33,717 nt of DNA from Cyanobium sp. CZS25K (lineage in GTDB: Bacteria; Cyanobacteriota; Cyanobacteriia; PCC-6307; Cyanobiaceae): contig JAUCZB010000024.1 in the NCBI GenBank assembly GCA_030373325.1, forward strand, positions 1 to 33,717, given 5' to 3'. The notes under the pieces were generated by a model. The model searched no databases. It worked only from the letters and a program-made list of their open reading frames with translations, and was not told the origin of the DNA. This document shows positions 16,364 to 25,033 of this stretch, in pieces. Position 1 is the first letter of the stretch, and every line of letters starts with the position of its first letter. The position numbers and the translations under genes were made by a program.

Positions 16364-17653
16364 ATGACTGACAGCTTCAAGAAGATCCTCAAGGCTCCCC
16401 TGGGACTCTGGAAAAAGATCAAGATCAAGATCTTCATCCTCGGCGACTATTTTCAGGCTTTGATCGATTACTGGGTGGGTCGTTATGGCATCCGCAGCAC
16501 ACCTGAGAAGCGCCTTGAGGTGATTCTGCCGCCCTCTGGCACGCAGCGACAGCCGATCACGCCCACCCTCGGGACATCCAACGACACTCCTGAGAGAATT
16601 GCGCTCTTCATTGCCTATTCCAAACGGCTGACCCTCTCCAACAGAGCCTATATTGAAGCCCTCAACAAAGCAGGCTTTGCTGTTGTCTACATCAATAATG
16701 AGCGCACGGAGCCAGAAGCCGCTGCCGCCCTTGATGGTCTTTGCTGGCGCGCCTTTGACCGCCGCAACATCGGCCGTGACTTTGGGGGATTCAGGGATGG
16801 CGTGCTGCTGCTGGAGAATGAAGGGCATCTCGACCACTGCCAGTTGCTGTGCATCGCCAATGACTCGATGCAATTCATCCCGGGCCGCAACGCCCAGGCC
16901 CTCGTTTCCGCCCTGAAAGCCTTCGCAGCCTCTGGCAAGCAGGGACTGTTCAGCCACATCAGCCATCAGATCCAGACCCATTACCAATCCTACTTCCAGG
17001 TTCTCAAGCCAGAGATCTTCCGCTCCAGGCCATTTCTACAATTCTGGAAGGATTACAGGCCGCTGTCTCACCGAGGCCATTGCATTTACAACGGCGAGAT
17101 TGCTCTGTCACAGAAAGTGTACAGGCTTTATGGCTCCGTTGATACGCTCTACACGAGCGACAAGCTTCAGGAAGCGCTCGAAAACCACTTCGAAGCCGAA
17201 GGCGGGGTCCCCGCCGAAGAAGTTTTCAGGCTCATGCCCTCCCCCGCCAGGACATCCCAGCGGCGCAAGATCGGCTACTCCCTGCAACAGCTGATGCTGC
17301 AGAGCGATCAGCATGAGAAGCTTACAGGAGCACAACTTTATAGCATTGCCGATCTGATCGAGAATGGCAATCCAAGCCATATTGCCGCTTTCCTCTACCC
17401 ATTTTATCTTAACTGCCCCTTTGTAAAGCACGATCTCTGCACCGCCGGAAGCTACACCATGGCCCAGGCGATCAGCCTGTTCCGAGAGGCGCTGAGGCAG
17501 TCCATCGGAACAGATGATACCGAGAAGTTCGTCGACGAATTCAGAGATCTGATGTACAGGCGCGGTGTCCCACTCAGCTACAACAACCGTCTACGGGAAG
17601 CGGCCGTCAAGGGGATCACGGGAACATTCGTTTATCCCTCCACCTATGAATGA
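16364..17653 (+). CDS. RgpF-like polysaccharide synthesis protein (rhamnan synthesis F family)
   Basis: The 429-aa protein resembles the rhamnan synthesis protein F family, which takes part in building rhamnose-containing and other surface polysaccharides. Visible blocks are ALFIAYSKRLTLSNRAYIEAL near residue 80, VVYINNERT, the signature RRNIGRDFGGFRDGV and CIANDSMQFIPG. These are all typical of the glycosyltransferase-like core. No signal peptide or membrane segment is evident; the N-terminus is Lys/Ile-rich. Base composition is low for this window (the row 17341-17400 is 50% GC), like the glycosyltransferase at 598, suggesting transfer. It is followed by a GT2 gene after 36 bp, so the pair is probably co-transcribed. 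Confidence 0.85.
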   Translation: MTDSFKKILKAPLGLWKKIKIKIFILGDYFQALIDYWVGRYGIRSTPEKRLEVILPPSGTQRQPITPTLGTSNDTPERIALFIAYSKRLTLSNRAYIEALNKAGFAVVYINNERTEPEAAAALDGLCWRAFDRRNIGRDFGGFRDGVLLLENEGHLDHCQLLCIANDSMQFIPGRNAQALVSALKAFAASGKQGLFSHISHQIQTHYQSYFQVLKPEIFRSRPFLQFWKDYRPLSHRGHCIYNGEIALSQKVYRLYGSVDTLYTSDKLQEALENHFEAEGGVPAEEVFRLMPSPARTSQRRKIGYSLQQLMLQSDQHEKLTGAQLYSIADLIENGNPSHIAAFLYPFYLNCPFVKHDLCTAGSYTMAQAISLFREALRQSIGTDDTEKFVDEFRDLMYRRGVPLSYNNRLREAAVKGITGTFVYPSTYE

Positions 17654-17689
17654 AAACCTTGGGGGACGGCGAATCTCGCCGATCATCTG

Positions 17690-18664
17690 ATGGTGATTCC
17701 AGCCGAAAACAGCCTCCCCATCCACTTCATCACGGTCAATTACCACTGTGGGGATTTCATCCGCGGCCTGATTGAGGCCATCAGCATCAGCGAGGAGGTG
17801 ATCAGCGGGGAGGGGCCCGACGCCCTGCGGTTCGTCATCGTCAACAACTCCCCGGCCGATCAAAGCCTGCGGCACTGGCTCGAGGCCACACCCCTGCCAC
17901 TGCCGGTGCAGCTGATCGAGGCCGGGGCCAATCTCGGCTTCGGCAGCGGCTGCAATCTGGGCCTCAGCCATGTGTGGCAGACCGACCGACAGGCGCTGGC
18001 CTGGCTGATCAATCCCGATGCCCGCCTCGATGCCGGGGCGATCGCCTACGTCAGACAGTGCCTGCGCAACGACGATCGGATCGCCATGCTGGGCACCAGG
18101 ATCCGGGATCCCAGGGGGGAGGTCTGGTTCAGCCACGGCAGCTTCAACCGCTGGACCGGCCGCCTGCGCCATCGCTTCCCCGACGATGACTGCCGCCCCC
18201 TCCCGGTCCGCACCTGGCCCACCCGCTGGATCTCCGGCTGCAGCATGGTTTTCCGGTTGGGGGTCTTCCGCGACTGCCCCCAGTTCGACCCCCAGTACTT
18301 TCTCGACTACGAGGACGCCGACATCTCCGAGCGCCACCATCAGCTGGGCTACCGCCTGCGGGTCACCCAGGCCGTGCTGGTGGAGCATCAGGTATCCGCC
18401 ATCACCCAGCGGGCACCACGCGCCAAGTACCAGCACGCCACCTTCAGCAAGCTGTACTTCCTGCACCGCCACGCCACGCCGCTGGCCCTGGTGCTGAACC
18501 TGCTCTATTACGCCCTCCGCCCCCTCAGCTTCTGCCTCTCCGACCCGGCCCGGGCCCAGGGTCGCTGGTGGGGACTGGGGGATTATCTGCGCTGGTGCTG
18601 GCGACGGCTCCAGGGCCGTCCCGCCCTGCACCATCCCCGCACATCCTTCACCGTTTCATCCTGA
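17690..18664 (+). CDS. GT2 family glycosyltransferase (rhamnosyltransferase-like)
   Basis: The 324-aa inverting GT-A enzyme has an early strand FITVNYHCGDF, the VNNSP and GANLGFGSGCNLGL blocks, the metal/nucleotide-binding N108-P-D110 and the acceptor-side YFLDYEDADISER. These are the hallmarks of the WbbL/rhamnosyltransferase-like GT2 group, although the actual sugar is not determined. A short hydrophobic patch (LALVLNLLYYALRPLSF, about 265-281) near the C-terminus may associate with the membrane. GC content is normal for the window, unlike that of the RgpF-like gene 36 bp upstream. Its last 17 bp overlap the converging GT2 gene. Confidence 0.9.
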   Translation: MVIPAENSLPIHFITVNYHCGDFIRGLIEAISISEEVISGEGPDALRFVIVNNSPADQSLRHWLEATPLPLPVQLIEAGANLGFGSGCNLGLSHVWQTDRQALAWLINPDARLDAGAIAYVRQCLRNDDRIAMLGTRIRDPRGEVWFSHGSFNRWTGRLRHRFPDDDCRPLPVRTWPTRWISGCSMVFRLGVFRDCPQFDPQYFLDYEDADISERHHQLGYRLRVTQAVLVEHQVSAITQRAPRAKYQHATFSKLYFLHRHATPLALVLNLLYYALRPLSFCLSDPARAQGRWWGLGDYLRWCWRRLQGRPALHHPRTSFTVSS

Positions 18665-19511
18665 GGAAGCGGCAGCCCAGGGCCCGAAGGGTGGACCATC
18701 GCTCCCGGGGTGGGCAGTAGCGCCAGAGAATGGCCGCCACCGCCGGCAGATAGAGGTGGGACCTGGGGTGGAAGAAGGTGTACAGCAGGCCCCGCAGACT
18801 GCCAAGGGGAAGCCGTTTCTGCTCGTCGCCGAAGTCATTGAGCACCACGATCGCCGGGGTCACCCTGGCGGGGAAGCCCCGGCGGACGGCCCGCATCACC
18901 CATTCGGAATCGGCGTGGTAGTGGGGCAGCCAGCGGGCGTCGTAGAGGCCGACGCGGCGAAAGACGTCCTGGCGGATCAGCACCCCGTTGCCGGGCATCG
19001 CCTCGGCGGTCAGCACCTCGGCCGTCGCGACGGCGGGATCCAGCTGGCTCGCCAGGAGGTCGTGATGGGCGAGATGCAGGAAGCGCTCCGTGCCCCAGTC
19101 GGTGGCGGTGCCCAGGGCCCAGATCCGCCCGGGTTCGGCGAGCAGGTCGATGCGGCTGCCCAGGATGGCGCAGCCATGGCGCTGGGCCAGAGCCACCATC
19201 CGGGCCACGTAATCGGCCGCCACGACGGCATCGTCGTTGATGGTGAGCACGTAGTCGGTGCCGGCCGCCAGGGCCTGCCGTACGCCACGGTTGGTGGCGC
19301 CGGCCCAGAAATCCCGATCGCCGGCCCTGAGCACGGTCACCCGTGGATACTGGCCGCGGATCGCCGCCACGGTGCCGTCACTGGAGTTGGCATCCACCAC
19401 CATGATGCGCAGGGCGCCGTGGGTCTGGGCGGCCATGCGCGCCAGGAAGCGCAGGGTGACCTCGCGGCGGTTGCGGGTGGGCACCACGGCGGTGACCAGC
19501 GGCGGGGTCAC
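18648..19511 (-). CDS. GT2 family glycosyltransferase
   Basis: The 287-aa GT-A protein starts VTAVVPTRNRREVTLRFL. It has VVDANSSDGT, the metal-binding D93-D94 within LTINDDAVV, and the acceptor region PGNGVLIRQDVFRRVG followed by YHADSEWVMRA. GT2 enzymes transfer a sugar with inversion, here probably in surface glycan assembly; donor and acceptor are unknown. The start is GTG at 19509-19511, overlapping the helicase stop in GTGA, so it may be translated by coupling to the upstream pcrA-like gene. A later ATG would remove the conserved first strand. The 3' end overlaps the plus-strand GT2 by 17 bp. Confidence 0.88.
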   Translation of the reverse strand: MTPPLVTAVVPTRNRREVTLRFLARMAAQTHGALRIMVVDANSSDGTVAAIRGQYPRVTVLRAGDRDFWAGATNRGVRQALAAGTDYVLTINDDAVVAADYVARMVALAQRHGCAILGSRIDLLAEPGRIWALGTATDWGTERFLHLAHHDLLASQLDPAVATAEVLTAEAMPGNGVLIRQDVFRRVGLYDARWLPHYHADSEWVMRAVRRGFPARVTPAIVVLNDFGDEQKRLPLGSLRGLLYTFFHPRSHLYLPAVAAILWRYCPPRERWSTLRALGCRFLRMKR

Positions 19512-21913
19512 GCCGGTTCGATCGGCGCCAGGCGGGGGTCGAGGATCTTCGGCCCCATGCCCTCGAACTTCACGGCGATGGAGGTCTTGTCGCCGCTGCC
19601 GAACAGGTGGGTGACATGGCCCTCGCCGAAGCTGCTGTGGCGCACCCGATCCCCCACGGCCCAGGTGCGGGCCGCGCTGCGACGCCGCACCGCATTGGCG
19701 GGAACACCGGCGGCCCCACCGCCGGCCACCCGCTGGCTGTCGTCGCGATCCACCCGGGTGAGCCGCTCCAGCCGCTGCTCCCGCCGCAGGGCCGCGCCGC
19801 CGCTGCGGGGGATGTCGCCCTGGAGCAGCGCCTCAGGGAGTTCGGAGAGGAACACCGAAGGCACCGCCGGTTCGCGCATCCCTCCCCAGAGCCGCCGCTC
19901 ACTGGCATGGGAGAGGAACAGCCGTTCCTTGGCCCGGGTGATGCCCACATAGCAGAGACGGCGCTCCTCCTCCAGGGCGGCGGGATCCTCCAGGGAGCGG
20001 TAGCTGGGGAACAGACCCTGCTCCAGCCCCACCAGGAAGACCACCGGGAACTCCAGCCCCTTGCTGGCGTGCAGGGTCATCAGGGTGACCCGGTCGGCCT
20101 CGGTGTCCTTGCTGTCGGCATCGCTGGCCAGGGCGGCGGAGGCCAGGAACCCCTCCAGGGACCCCTCCTCGTTCTCCTCCTGGTACTGGAGGGCCGCATT
20201 CACCAGTTCCTGCAGGTTGCGGCGCCGTTCCTCCGATTCATCGGTGGCTTCCGCCAGCAGCTCGGCCAGGTAGCCGCTCTGCTCCATCACCCGCTGCACC
20301 AGCTCCGAGGGCGGGGCGTCCTGGAGGCGGCGGCCCAGGTCGGCGATCAGCTCCTGGAACTGCAGCACCCCCCGGGCGGAGCGGCCGGCGAGGGAGCGCA
20401 CCGCCTCCGGATCGCTCACCACCTCCCACAGGGGCAGCCCCAGCTGGTTGGCCGCATCGGTGAGCCGCTCGATGGTGGTCTTGCCGATGCCCCGCCGCGG
20501 CACGTTCAGCACCCGCAGCAGGCTGACGGTGTCGGCCGGATTGACCAGCAGGCGCAGGTAGGCCAGCACATCCTTGATTTCGCGGCGGTCGTAGAAGCGC
20601 AGACCCCCCACCACGATGTAGGGGAGGCCCCAGCGCACCAGCGACTCCTCCATGGCGCGGGACTGGGCGTTGGTGCGATAGAGCACGGCCATGTCACCCC
20701 AGCGCAGCTCCGGGTGGGCCGCCTCCAGCATCCGCATCCGGTGCACCACCGCCTCGGCCTCGGCGATCTCGTCGTCGCAGCGGGTGAGGCTGATCGGCTC
20801 CCCTTCGCCGCGGGTGGGGCGCAGCACCTTGTCGATGCGCTCGCTGTTGTTGGCGATCAGGGCGTTGGCCGCCTCCAGGATCGTGGCGGTGGAGCGGTAG
20901 TTCTCCTCCAGCTTCACCATCGTGCCGGTGTCGCCGTCGAGGGAGCCATCGCCGAACTCCTTCTGGAACCCCATCAGGATCGTGAAGTCGGCGGCCCGGA
21001 AGCTGTAGATGCTCTGGTCGGCGTCACCCACCACGAACACCGAGCGGCCCTCCCAGTCGTCGAAGCTCTCGGGGGCATGGCCGTTGGCCACCAGCAGCTT
21101 GATCAGGTCGTACTGGGTGCGGTTGGTGTCCTGGTATTCGTCCACCAGCACATGGCGGAAGCGCCGGTGCCAGTAATGGCGGATCTGCTCGTTCTGCTGC
21201 AGAAGCTGCACCGGCAGCAGCAGCAGGTCGTCGAAATCAAGGGCATTGTTGGCCGCAAGAGCCCGGCGGTAACGGCGGTAGGCCTCGGCCTCGTGCTTGC
21301 CGCGGGGCCCGGCATGCTCCTCCTCAAGGCGCTCGGGCAGCCAGCCCTGGTTCTTGGCGCTGCTGATCGCCCAGCGCACCTTCTTGGGCTCGAAGCGCTT
21401 GGGATCGAGCTGCATCTCCTGGGTGACGATCTCCTTGACCAGGTTCTGGGCGTCGCTCTCGTCGTAGATGGAGAACTGGCGGGTCCAGGTGAGTCCCTCC
21501 GGATCGCGGTACTTGTCGATGTCGAAACGGAGCAGCCTTGCGAACAGGGCGTGGAAGGTGCCGATCCAGAGATCCTTGATCACCTCCCGGTAGATGCGGC
21601 TGCGCAGCTGCTTCTGCTCCCGGGCCGGCAAGGTGCTCCAGGGCTGGCCGAACTGGCTCTGGGCCAGGCGCTGGGCCAGCAGCACCTCCAGCCGTTCCTT
21701 CATCTCCCGGGCGGCCTTGTTGGTGAAGGTGACCGCCAGCACCTGGGCCGGATCCACGCCGTGGTGGCCGATCAGATGGGCGATGCGATGGGTGAGGGCC
21801 CTGGTCTTGCCGCTGCCGGCCCCGGCCACCACCAGCAGGGGGCCGGTGTGGTGATCGACCGCCCGGCGCTGAGCCTCGTTCAGACCGGCCAGAAAACTCA
21901 CAGGCTCCGGCAT
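19508..21913 (-). CDS. pcrA: UvrD/PcrA-type ATP-dependent DNA helicase
   Basis: This superfamily 1 3'-5' helicase acts in nucleotide-excision and mismatch repair and in removing proteins from DNA. The 801-aa protein has the Q-motif region (LNEAQRRAV), Walker A GAGSGKT (31-37), VTFTNKAAREMKER, Walker B VLVDEYQDTN, motif III GDADQSIYSFR, motif IV LEENYRST, motif V TLMTLHASKGLEFPVVFLVGLEQGLFP split over two blocks, and motif VI RRLCYVGITRAKERL. A C-terminal tudor-like segment VGDRVRHSSFGEG is typical of PcrA/UvrD. It has an ATG start with a TAGGGT box 16 nt upstream. The following GT2 gene overlaps the stop by 4 bp, an unexpected partner for a repair helicase. Confidence 0.96.
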   Translation of the reverse strand: MPEPVSFLAGLNEAQRRAVDHHTGPLLVVAGAGSGKTRALTHRIAHLIGHHGVDPAQVLAVTFTNKAAREMKERLEVLLAQRLAQSQFGQPWSTLPAREQKQLRSRIYREVIKDLWIGTFHALFARLLRFDIDKYRDPEGLTWTRQFSIYDESDAQNLVKEIVTQEMQLDPKRFEPKKVRWAISSAKNQGWLPERLEEEHAGPRGKHEAEAYRRYRRALAANNALDFDDLLLLPVQLLQQNEQIRHYWHRRFRHVLVDEYQDTNRTQYDLIKLLVANGHAPESFDDWEGRSVFVVGDADQSIYSFRAADFTILMGFQKEFGDGSLDGDTGTMVKLEENYRSTATILEAANALIANNSERIDKVLRPTRGEGEPISLTRCDDEIAEAEAVVHRMRMLEAAHPELRWGDMAVLYRTNAQSRAMEESLVRWGLPYIVVGGLRFYDRREIKDVLAYLRLLVNPADTVSLLRVLNVPRRGIGKTTIERLTDAANQLGLPLWEVVSDPEAVRSLAGRSARGVLQFQELIADLGRRLQDAPPSELVQRVMEQSGYLAELLAEATDESEERRRNLQELVNAALQYQEENEEGSLEGFLASAALASDADSKDTEADRVTLMTLHASKGLEFPVVFLVGLEQGLFPSYRSLEDPAALEEERRLCYVGITRAKERLFLSHASERRLWGGMREPAVPSVFLSELPEALLQGDIPRSGGAALRREQRLERLTRVDRDDSQRVAGGGAAGVPANAVRRRSAARTWAVGDRVRHSSFGEGHVTHLFGSGDKTSIAVKFEGMGPKILDPRLAPIEPA

Positions 21914-21929
21914 GGAAGATTGATTTTTG

Positions 21930-21935
21930 ACCCTA
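21930..21935 (-). promoter_or_regulatory. Putative -10 box of the helicase gene (TAGGGT)
   Basis: On the minus strand CTAGGGT lies 16 nt before the ATG at 21913, followed by the AT-rich CAAAAATCAATC. This implies a leader of under ten bases. It is one of the recurring CTAG boxes. Confidence 0.35.
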
Positions 21936-21990
21936 GCAGCCCCATCCCGTTCACCGTGCTGACCGGTTCAGATGCGGACCCTTCAACTAC

Positions 21991-22018
21991 AAGAAAAAGC
22001 CCCATTGAGGCCATGGAG
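21991..22018 (-). terminator. Probable intrinsic terminator of the ABC transporter gene
   Basis: On the minus strand CTCCAT pairs with ATGGGG (six pairs, one G-U) around the 7-nt loop GGCCTCA, followed by CTTTTTCTT. It lies about 40-65 bp past the ABC transporter stop, before the helicase promoter. The stem is short, so the strength is uncertain. Confidence 0.45.
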
Positions 22019-22055
22019 ACCCTACGCAGGAGCCCCTGCCGGCAAATCGGAATCG

Positions 22056-23891
22056 TCAACCCAGTGGGCTGGAAAGTCTGCGCTCGAAGGAGGCGAGGTC
22101 GTTGAAGGTATCCGACCGTTGCCGCAATTGCTCGAAGCTGCCGAAGGCCTTGATCCGCCCTGCCTCGAACTCGAAGATGCAATCGGAGCGCATCACGGTG
22201 GAAAGGCGATGGGCAATCACCACCAGCGTGCAACGACGGCCGATCACCTCGATGGCATCCATCACCTCGGACTCGGTGCGGTTGTCGAGGGCGCTGGTGG
22301 CCTCATCCAGCACCAGAAACTTGGCATTGCGATAGAAGGCACGCGCCAGGGCCAGCCGTTGCCGCTGACCTCCCGAAAGCCGGATGCCGTTGTCGCCGAT
22401 GGGGGTGAACAGGCCAAGGGGCAGTTCGGCGACGATGTCGGCCAGCTGGGCCGCCTGGAGTGCCTCCCAGACCCGCATCTGATCCACCTCATCGAGCTCC
22501 TCCGCGAAGGCGATGTTCTCGATGATGTTGCCGTTGAGCAGATTGATCGCCTGGGGCACGTAGGCACAGTTCGCCTGCCAGGCAGGCACGTCGGTGTCGT
22601 CCACATCGATGCCATCCAGCTGCAGGGTGCCGGTGCTGGGGCGCAGCAGGCAGAGGAGCTGGTTGGCTGTCGTCGTCTTGCCGCTGCCGGTGGCGCCCAC
22701 GAAAGCCACCCGGGAGCCGACCGGAATCGACATGGAGATGTCGTGCAGCACATTCACTTCGGAGCCCGGATAGCGGAAGCTGACATGCTTCAGGCGGATC
22801 ACCCGCTCGGGCATCACCCCATCCGGCGAGGGGACACCTTCGGAGCGGATCGTGAGCCGGCTTTCGGGCAGTTCGATCAGCTTCAGGGTCTCCTCCAGGT
22901 CGGGCAGGCCGGCCCGCAGGGAGGTGATGGCGCGGAAGCTGTCCTGGAGTGGGGGGGTGAGCTTGAGCGAGGTGACCGCCACGGTGGCCAGGAAGGGAAT
23001 GATCTTCAGCAGGGCACCGGGATCCGGATTGGACAACAGGGGCAGCATGCCGGCCGCAAAGATCATCGTGATGCCGAGGGGCTCGATCAGGGCCCGCGGG
23101 GTCTCGGGAAGGACATCGGCCTTCCAGATGAACGGAATGGTTTCCCGGCCCGCCTGCTGATAATGGCGTTCGAAATAAGGCTCGGACCCGGTGAGCTGGA
23201 CATCGAGGATCGTCCGCATCGATTCCGAAAGAATCGAGTTGGTGCGCACCTCCAGCAGGATCCTCTGCCGGGCCGCAAAGCGCAGGAAGGGAGTGATCGC
23301 GGTGGAAATCAGCAGATAACCGGCCAGAAGCCCCACGATCAAAACAACGGCCAACAACTTGCCGACGATCAGCATGCCGGCAGAGAGCAGCGCGATGACG
23401 AACACACCACTGGCCAACTGGAGCAAGGGCAGCACGACAATGTCCGCGACCCGCGACACATTGATCAACACCTTGGCGGAGATATCGGACTTCGATTCGG
23501 CGAGAAAATAGACATACGGCTGGGCGATCAACTTGCGCTGAGCCATGTCAGAAAGGTCCCGCCAGATCGATGCTTTGAGCCGCAGCTGAAAGGCCCGCAG
23601 CAGAAGCTTCGAGAGCGACGAGAACCAGGCGGCCGCAATGAAGGCCACCACCAGCACCACCACCTTGACCCGGGGATCTTCCGGGACCAGCCCTTCCCAG
23701 GGGATCGAAGGCCGATTCTCGCCGCCGACGACCACCGTGAACAGACGGGCCACCAGGGCCACCACCACCAGATCTGCAACGCCGGCGAGGATCGCCAGGG
23801 GGATCAGCCGCATCAGCGCCCGCTTGCGGCGCTGCGGCAATTGGGCCAGAAGTCGCACCAAACTCTTGAAGGTTTGGCTTTTGCGAAACAT
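22056..23891 (-). CDS. ABC transporter, fused permease and ATPase (oligosaccharide-lipid flippase-like)
   Basis: The 611-aa half-transporter has an N-terminal membrane domain with six helices (about residues 28-330) and a C-terminal ATPase. The ATPase shows Walker A GATGSGKT near 396-403, Q-loop YVPQ, signature LSGGQRQRLALARA, Walker B FLVLDEATSALD and the switch histidine in VIAHRLSTV. The layout and the QLTGSEPYFERHYQQAG segment resemble PglK/MsbA-type exporters that flip lipid-linked sugars. The nearby glycosyltransferases make glycan export the best guess, but lipid or peptide export cannot be excluded. Sampled GC (58% in row 23341-23400) lies between the foreign-looking and native genes. 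The ATG at 23889-23891 follows a TACGAT box by 20 nt; a hairpin terminator follows the stop. Confidence 0.88.
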   Translation of the reverse strand: MFRKSQTFKSLVRLLAQLPQRRKRALMRLIPLAILAGVADLVVVALVARLFTVVVGGENRPSIPWEGLVPEDPRVKVVVLVVAFIAAAWFSSLSKLLLRAFQLRLKASIWRDLSDMAQRKLIAQPYVYFLAESKSDISAKVLINVSRVADIVVLPLLQLASGVFVIALLSAGMLIVGKLLAVVLIVGLLAGYLLISTAITPFLRFAARQRILLEVRTNSILSESMRTILDVQLTGSEPYFERHYQQAGRETIPFIWKADVLPETPRALIEPLGITMIFAAGMLPLLSNPDPGALLKIIPFLATVAVTSLKLTPPLQDSFRAITSLRAGLPDLEETLKLIELPESRLTIRSEGVPSPDGVMPERVIRLKHVSFRYPGSEVNVLHDISMSIPVGSRVAFVGATGSGKTTTANQLLCLLRPSTGTLQLDGIDVDDTDVPAWQANCAYVPQAINLLNGNIIENIAFAEELDEVDQMRVWEALQAAQLADIVAELPLGLFTPIGDNGIRLSGGQRQRLALARAFYRNAKFLVLDEATSALDNRTESEVMDAIEVIGRRCTLVVIAHRLSTVMRSDCIFEFEAGRIKAFGSFEQLRQRSDTFNDLASFERRLSSPLG

Positions 23892-23911
23892 CTGGTCAGA
23901 CTTTTGTGGGA

Positions 23912-23917
23912 ATCGTA
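23912..23917 (-). promoter_or_regulatory. Putative -10 box of the ABC transporter gene (TACGAT)
   Basis: On the minus strand TACGAT lies 20 nt before the ATG at 23891, in the spacer downstream of the GT4 gene. It matches TAnnnT but lacks the CTAG core. No -35 is evident. Confidence 0.25.
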
Positions 23918-23954
23918 CCCGTGCCGCCAGAAGGGCCGCCGCTGCGCCAGCCAG

Positions 23955-24989
23955 TCAGTTCAGTGATCGCCACATGGCCGAAAACCGCCGCCGCCACTGG
24001 TCGATCCGCACCGCCAGCACCGGAGCTGAACGTAACGGCGAGGCCCCTTCCCGGAGCAGGTGCGTCCAGTGGGCGTCGATGGCCTCCAGGGCGGTGTGCC
24101 AGCGCTCCTGCAGCACCGGCTCGCTGCAGGCCTCCAGCAGGCTGGAGAGCCGCGCCGGTGGCGGCAGCCAGGCCTGCGGGTCGGCCACCGCCGCCTGGAT
24201 CCGCTCCAGATCGTGCTCCAGGGTGCCGCAGCCGATCTGGTGGCCCACCATCCCCGGATCGAGGCTGTCGGCCAGGGCGTGGTTGAGGCTGCTGAACACC
24301 ACGCAACCGCAGGCCAGGGCCTCCAGCGGCGGCAATCCGAAACCCTCGCTCACCCCCCGGCCGCGCCAGTAGTCGGCGGAGTCGTACAACACCACCGCCG
24401 CACTGTTGAACAGATCCACCAGATCGTCCACCCAGCCGCTCTGGACCTCCACCCGCAGCCCCCGTCGGCGCAGGGCCGGCACCAGATGCTCCAGGACGTA
24501 GCGGCTGCTCTTGCGCTGCTGCACGAGCACGTCGATCGGCCGGCCGCAGCCCAGGGGTGCCGCCCGGTTGCCCCGCTCCAGCCACTTGGGCTGCAGCGCA
24601 TTGGGCACCAGGAACAGGGGATTGCGGGGAGCCCGATCGCCCCAGTAGCCGAGGGTGTTGCGGCTCACCGCCAGAAGCGGCACCCCGGGCGGCAGGGAGA
24701 ACCCGTAGCCGCTGCTGTGGGCGTGGTAGGCCACGGGCCTGCCATGCAGCCGCCGCAGCAGGCGGGGCACGTCAAACCCCCAGCTGACGATCCAGAGCGC
24801 GTCCCCGGGCGCCGGCTCCCGGGCCAGCAGGTCATCAAGGAACGGATGGTCGGGCTCCCGCTTCCGGTAGGTGACCACCTCGGTGGGCGCCAGCTGGGCC
24901 GTCAGCCGGGCGGTCTGCAGCTCCACCAGCAGCCCGCCGCCGCGGAAGCGGCCGGTGGTGCCGGGAAGCAGGAAGCGAATCGGGCGCAC
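23955..24989 (-). CDS. GT4-like glycosyltransferase
   Basis: The 344-aa GT-B type enzyme begins RPIRFLLPGTTGRFRGGGLLVEL, with a glycine-rich first loop. It continues through YHAHSSGYGFSLPPG and LFLVPNALQPKWLERG, and carries the retaining motif E215-GFGLPPL-E223 followed by ALACGCVVFSSLNHA. The substrate is unknown. The start is GTG at 24987-24989; there is no earlier ATG in frame before the conserved strand. A TAGGTT box overlapping the ho1 stop lies 38 nt upstream. It ends about 63 bp before the ABC transporter start on the same strand, so the two probably act in one glycan pathway. Confidence 0.87.
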   Translation of the reverse strand: MRPIRFLLPGTTGRFRGGGLLVELQTARLTAQLAPTEVVTYRKREPDHPFLDDLLAREPAPGDALWIVSWGFDVPRLLRRLHGRPVAYHAHSSGYGFSLPPGVPLLAVSRNTLGYWGDRAPRNPLFLVPNALQPKWLERGNRAAPLGCGRPIDVLVQQRKSSRYVLEHLVPALRRRGLRVEVQSGWVDDLVDLFNSAAVVLYDSADYWRGRGVSEGFGLPPLEALACGCVVFSSLNHALADSLDPGMVGHQIGCGTLEHDLERIQAAVADPQAWLPPPARLSSLLEACSEPVLQERWHTALEAIDAHWTHLLREGASPLRSAPVLAVRIDQWRRRFSAMWRSLN

Positions 24990-25027
24990 GCGGAAGGGAG
25001 GGGGCGGCGTCCGCCGCTGGCCTGGGA

Positions 25028-25033
25028 AACCTA
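25028..25033 (-). promoter_or_regulatory. Putative -10 box of the GT4 gene (TAGGTT), overlapping the ho1 stop
   Basis: On the minus strand the ho1 stop codon TAG (25033-25031) forms the first half of TAGGTT, 38 nt before the GTG start of the downstream gene. The sequence around it is CCTAGG. A second case of a stop codon doubling as a box is at hisS. Confidence 0.35.
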
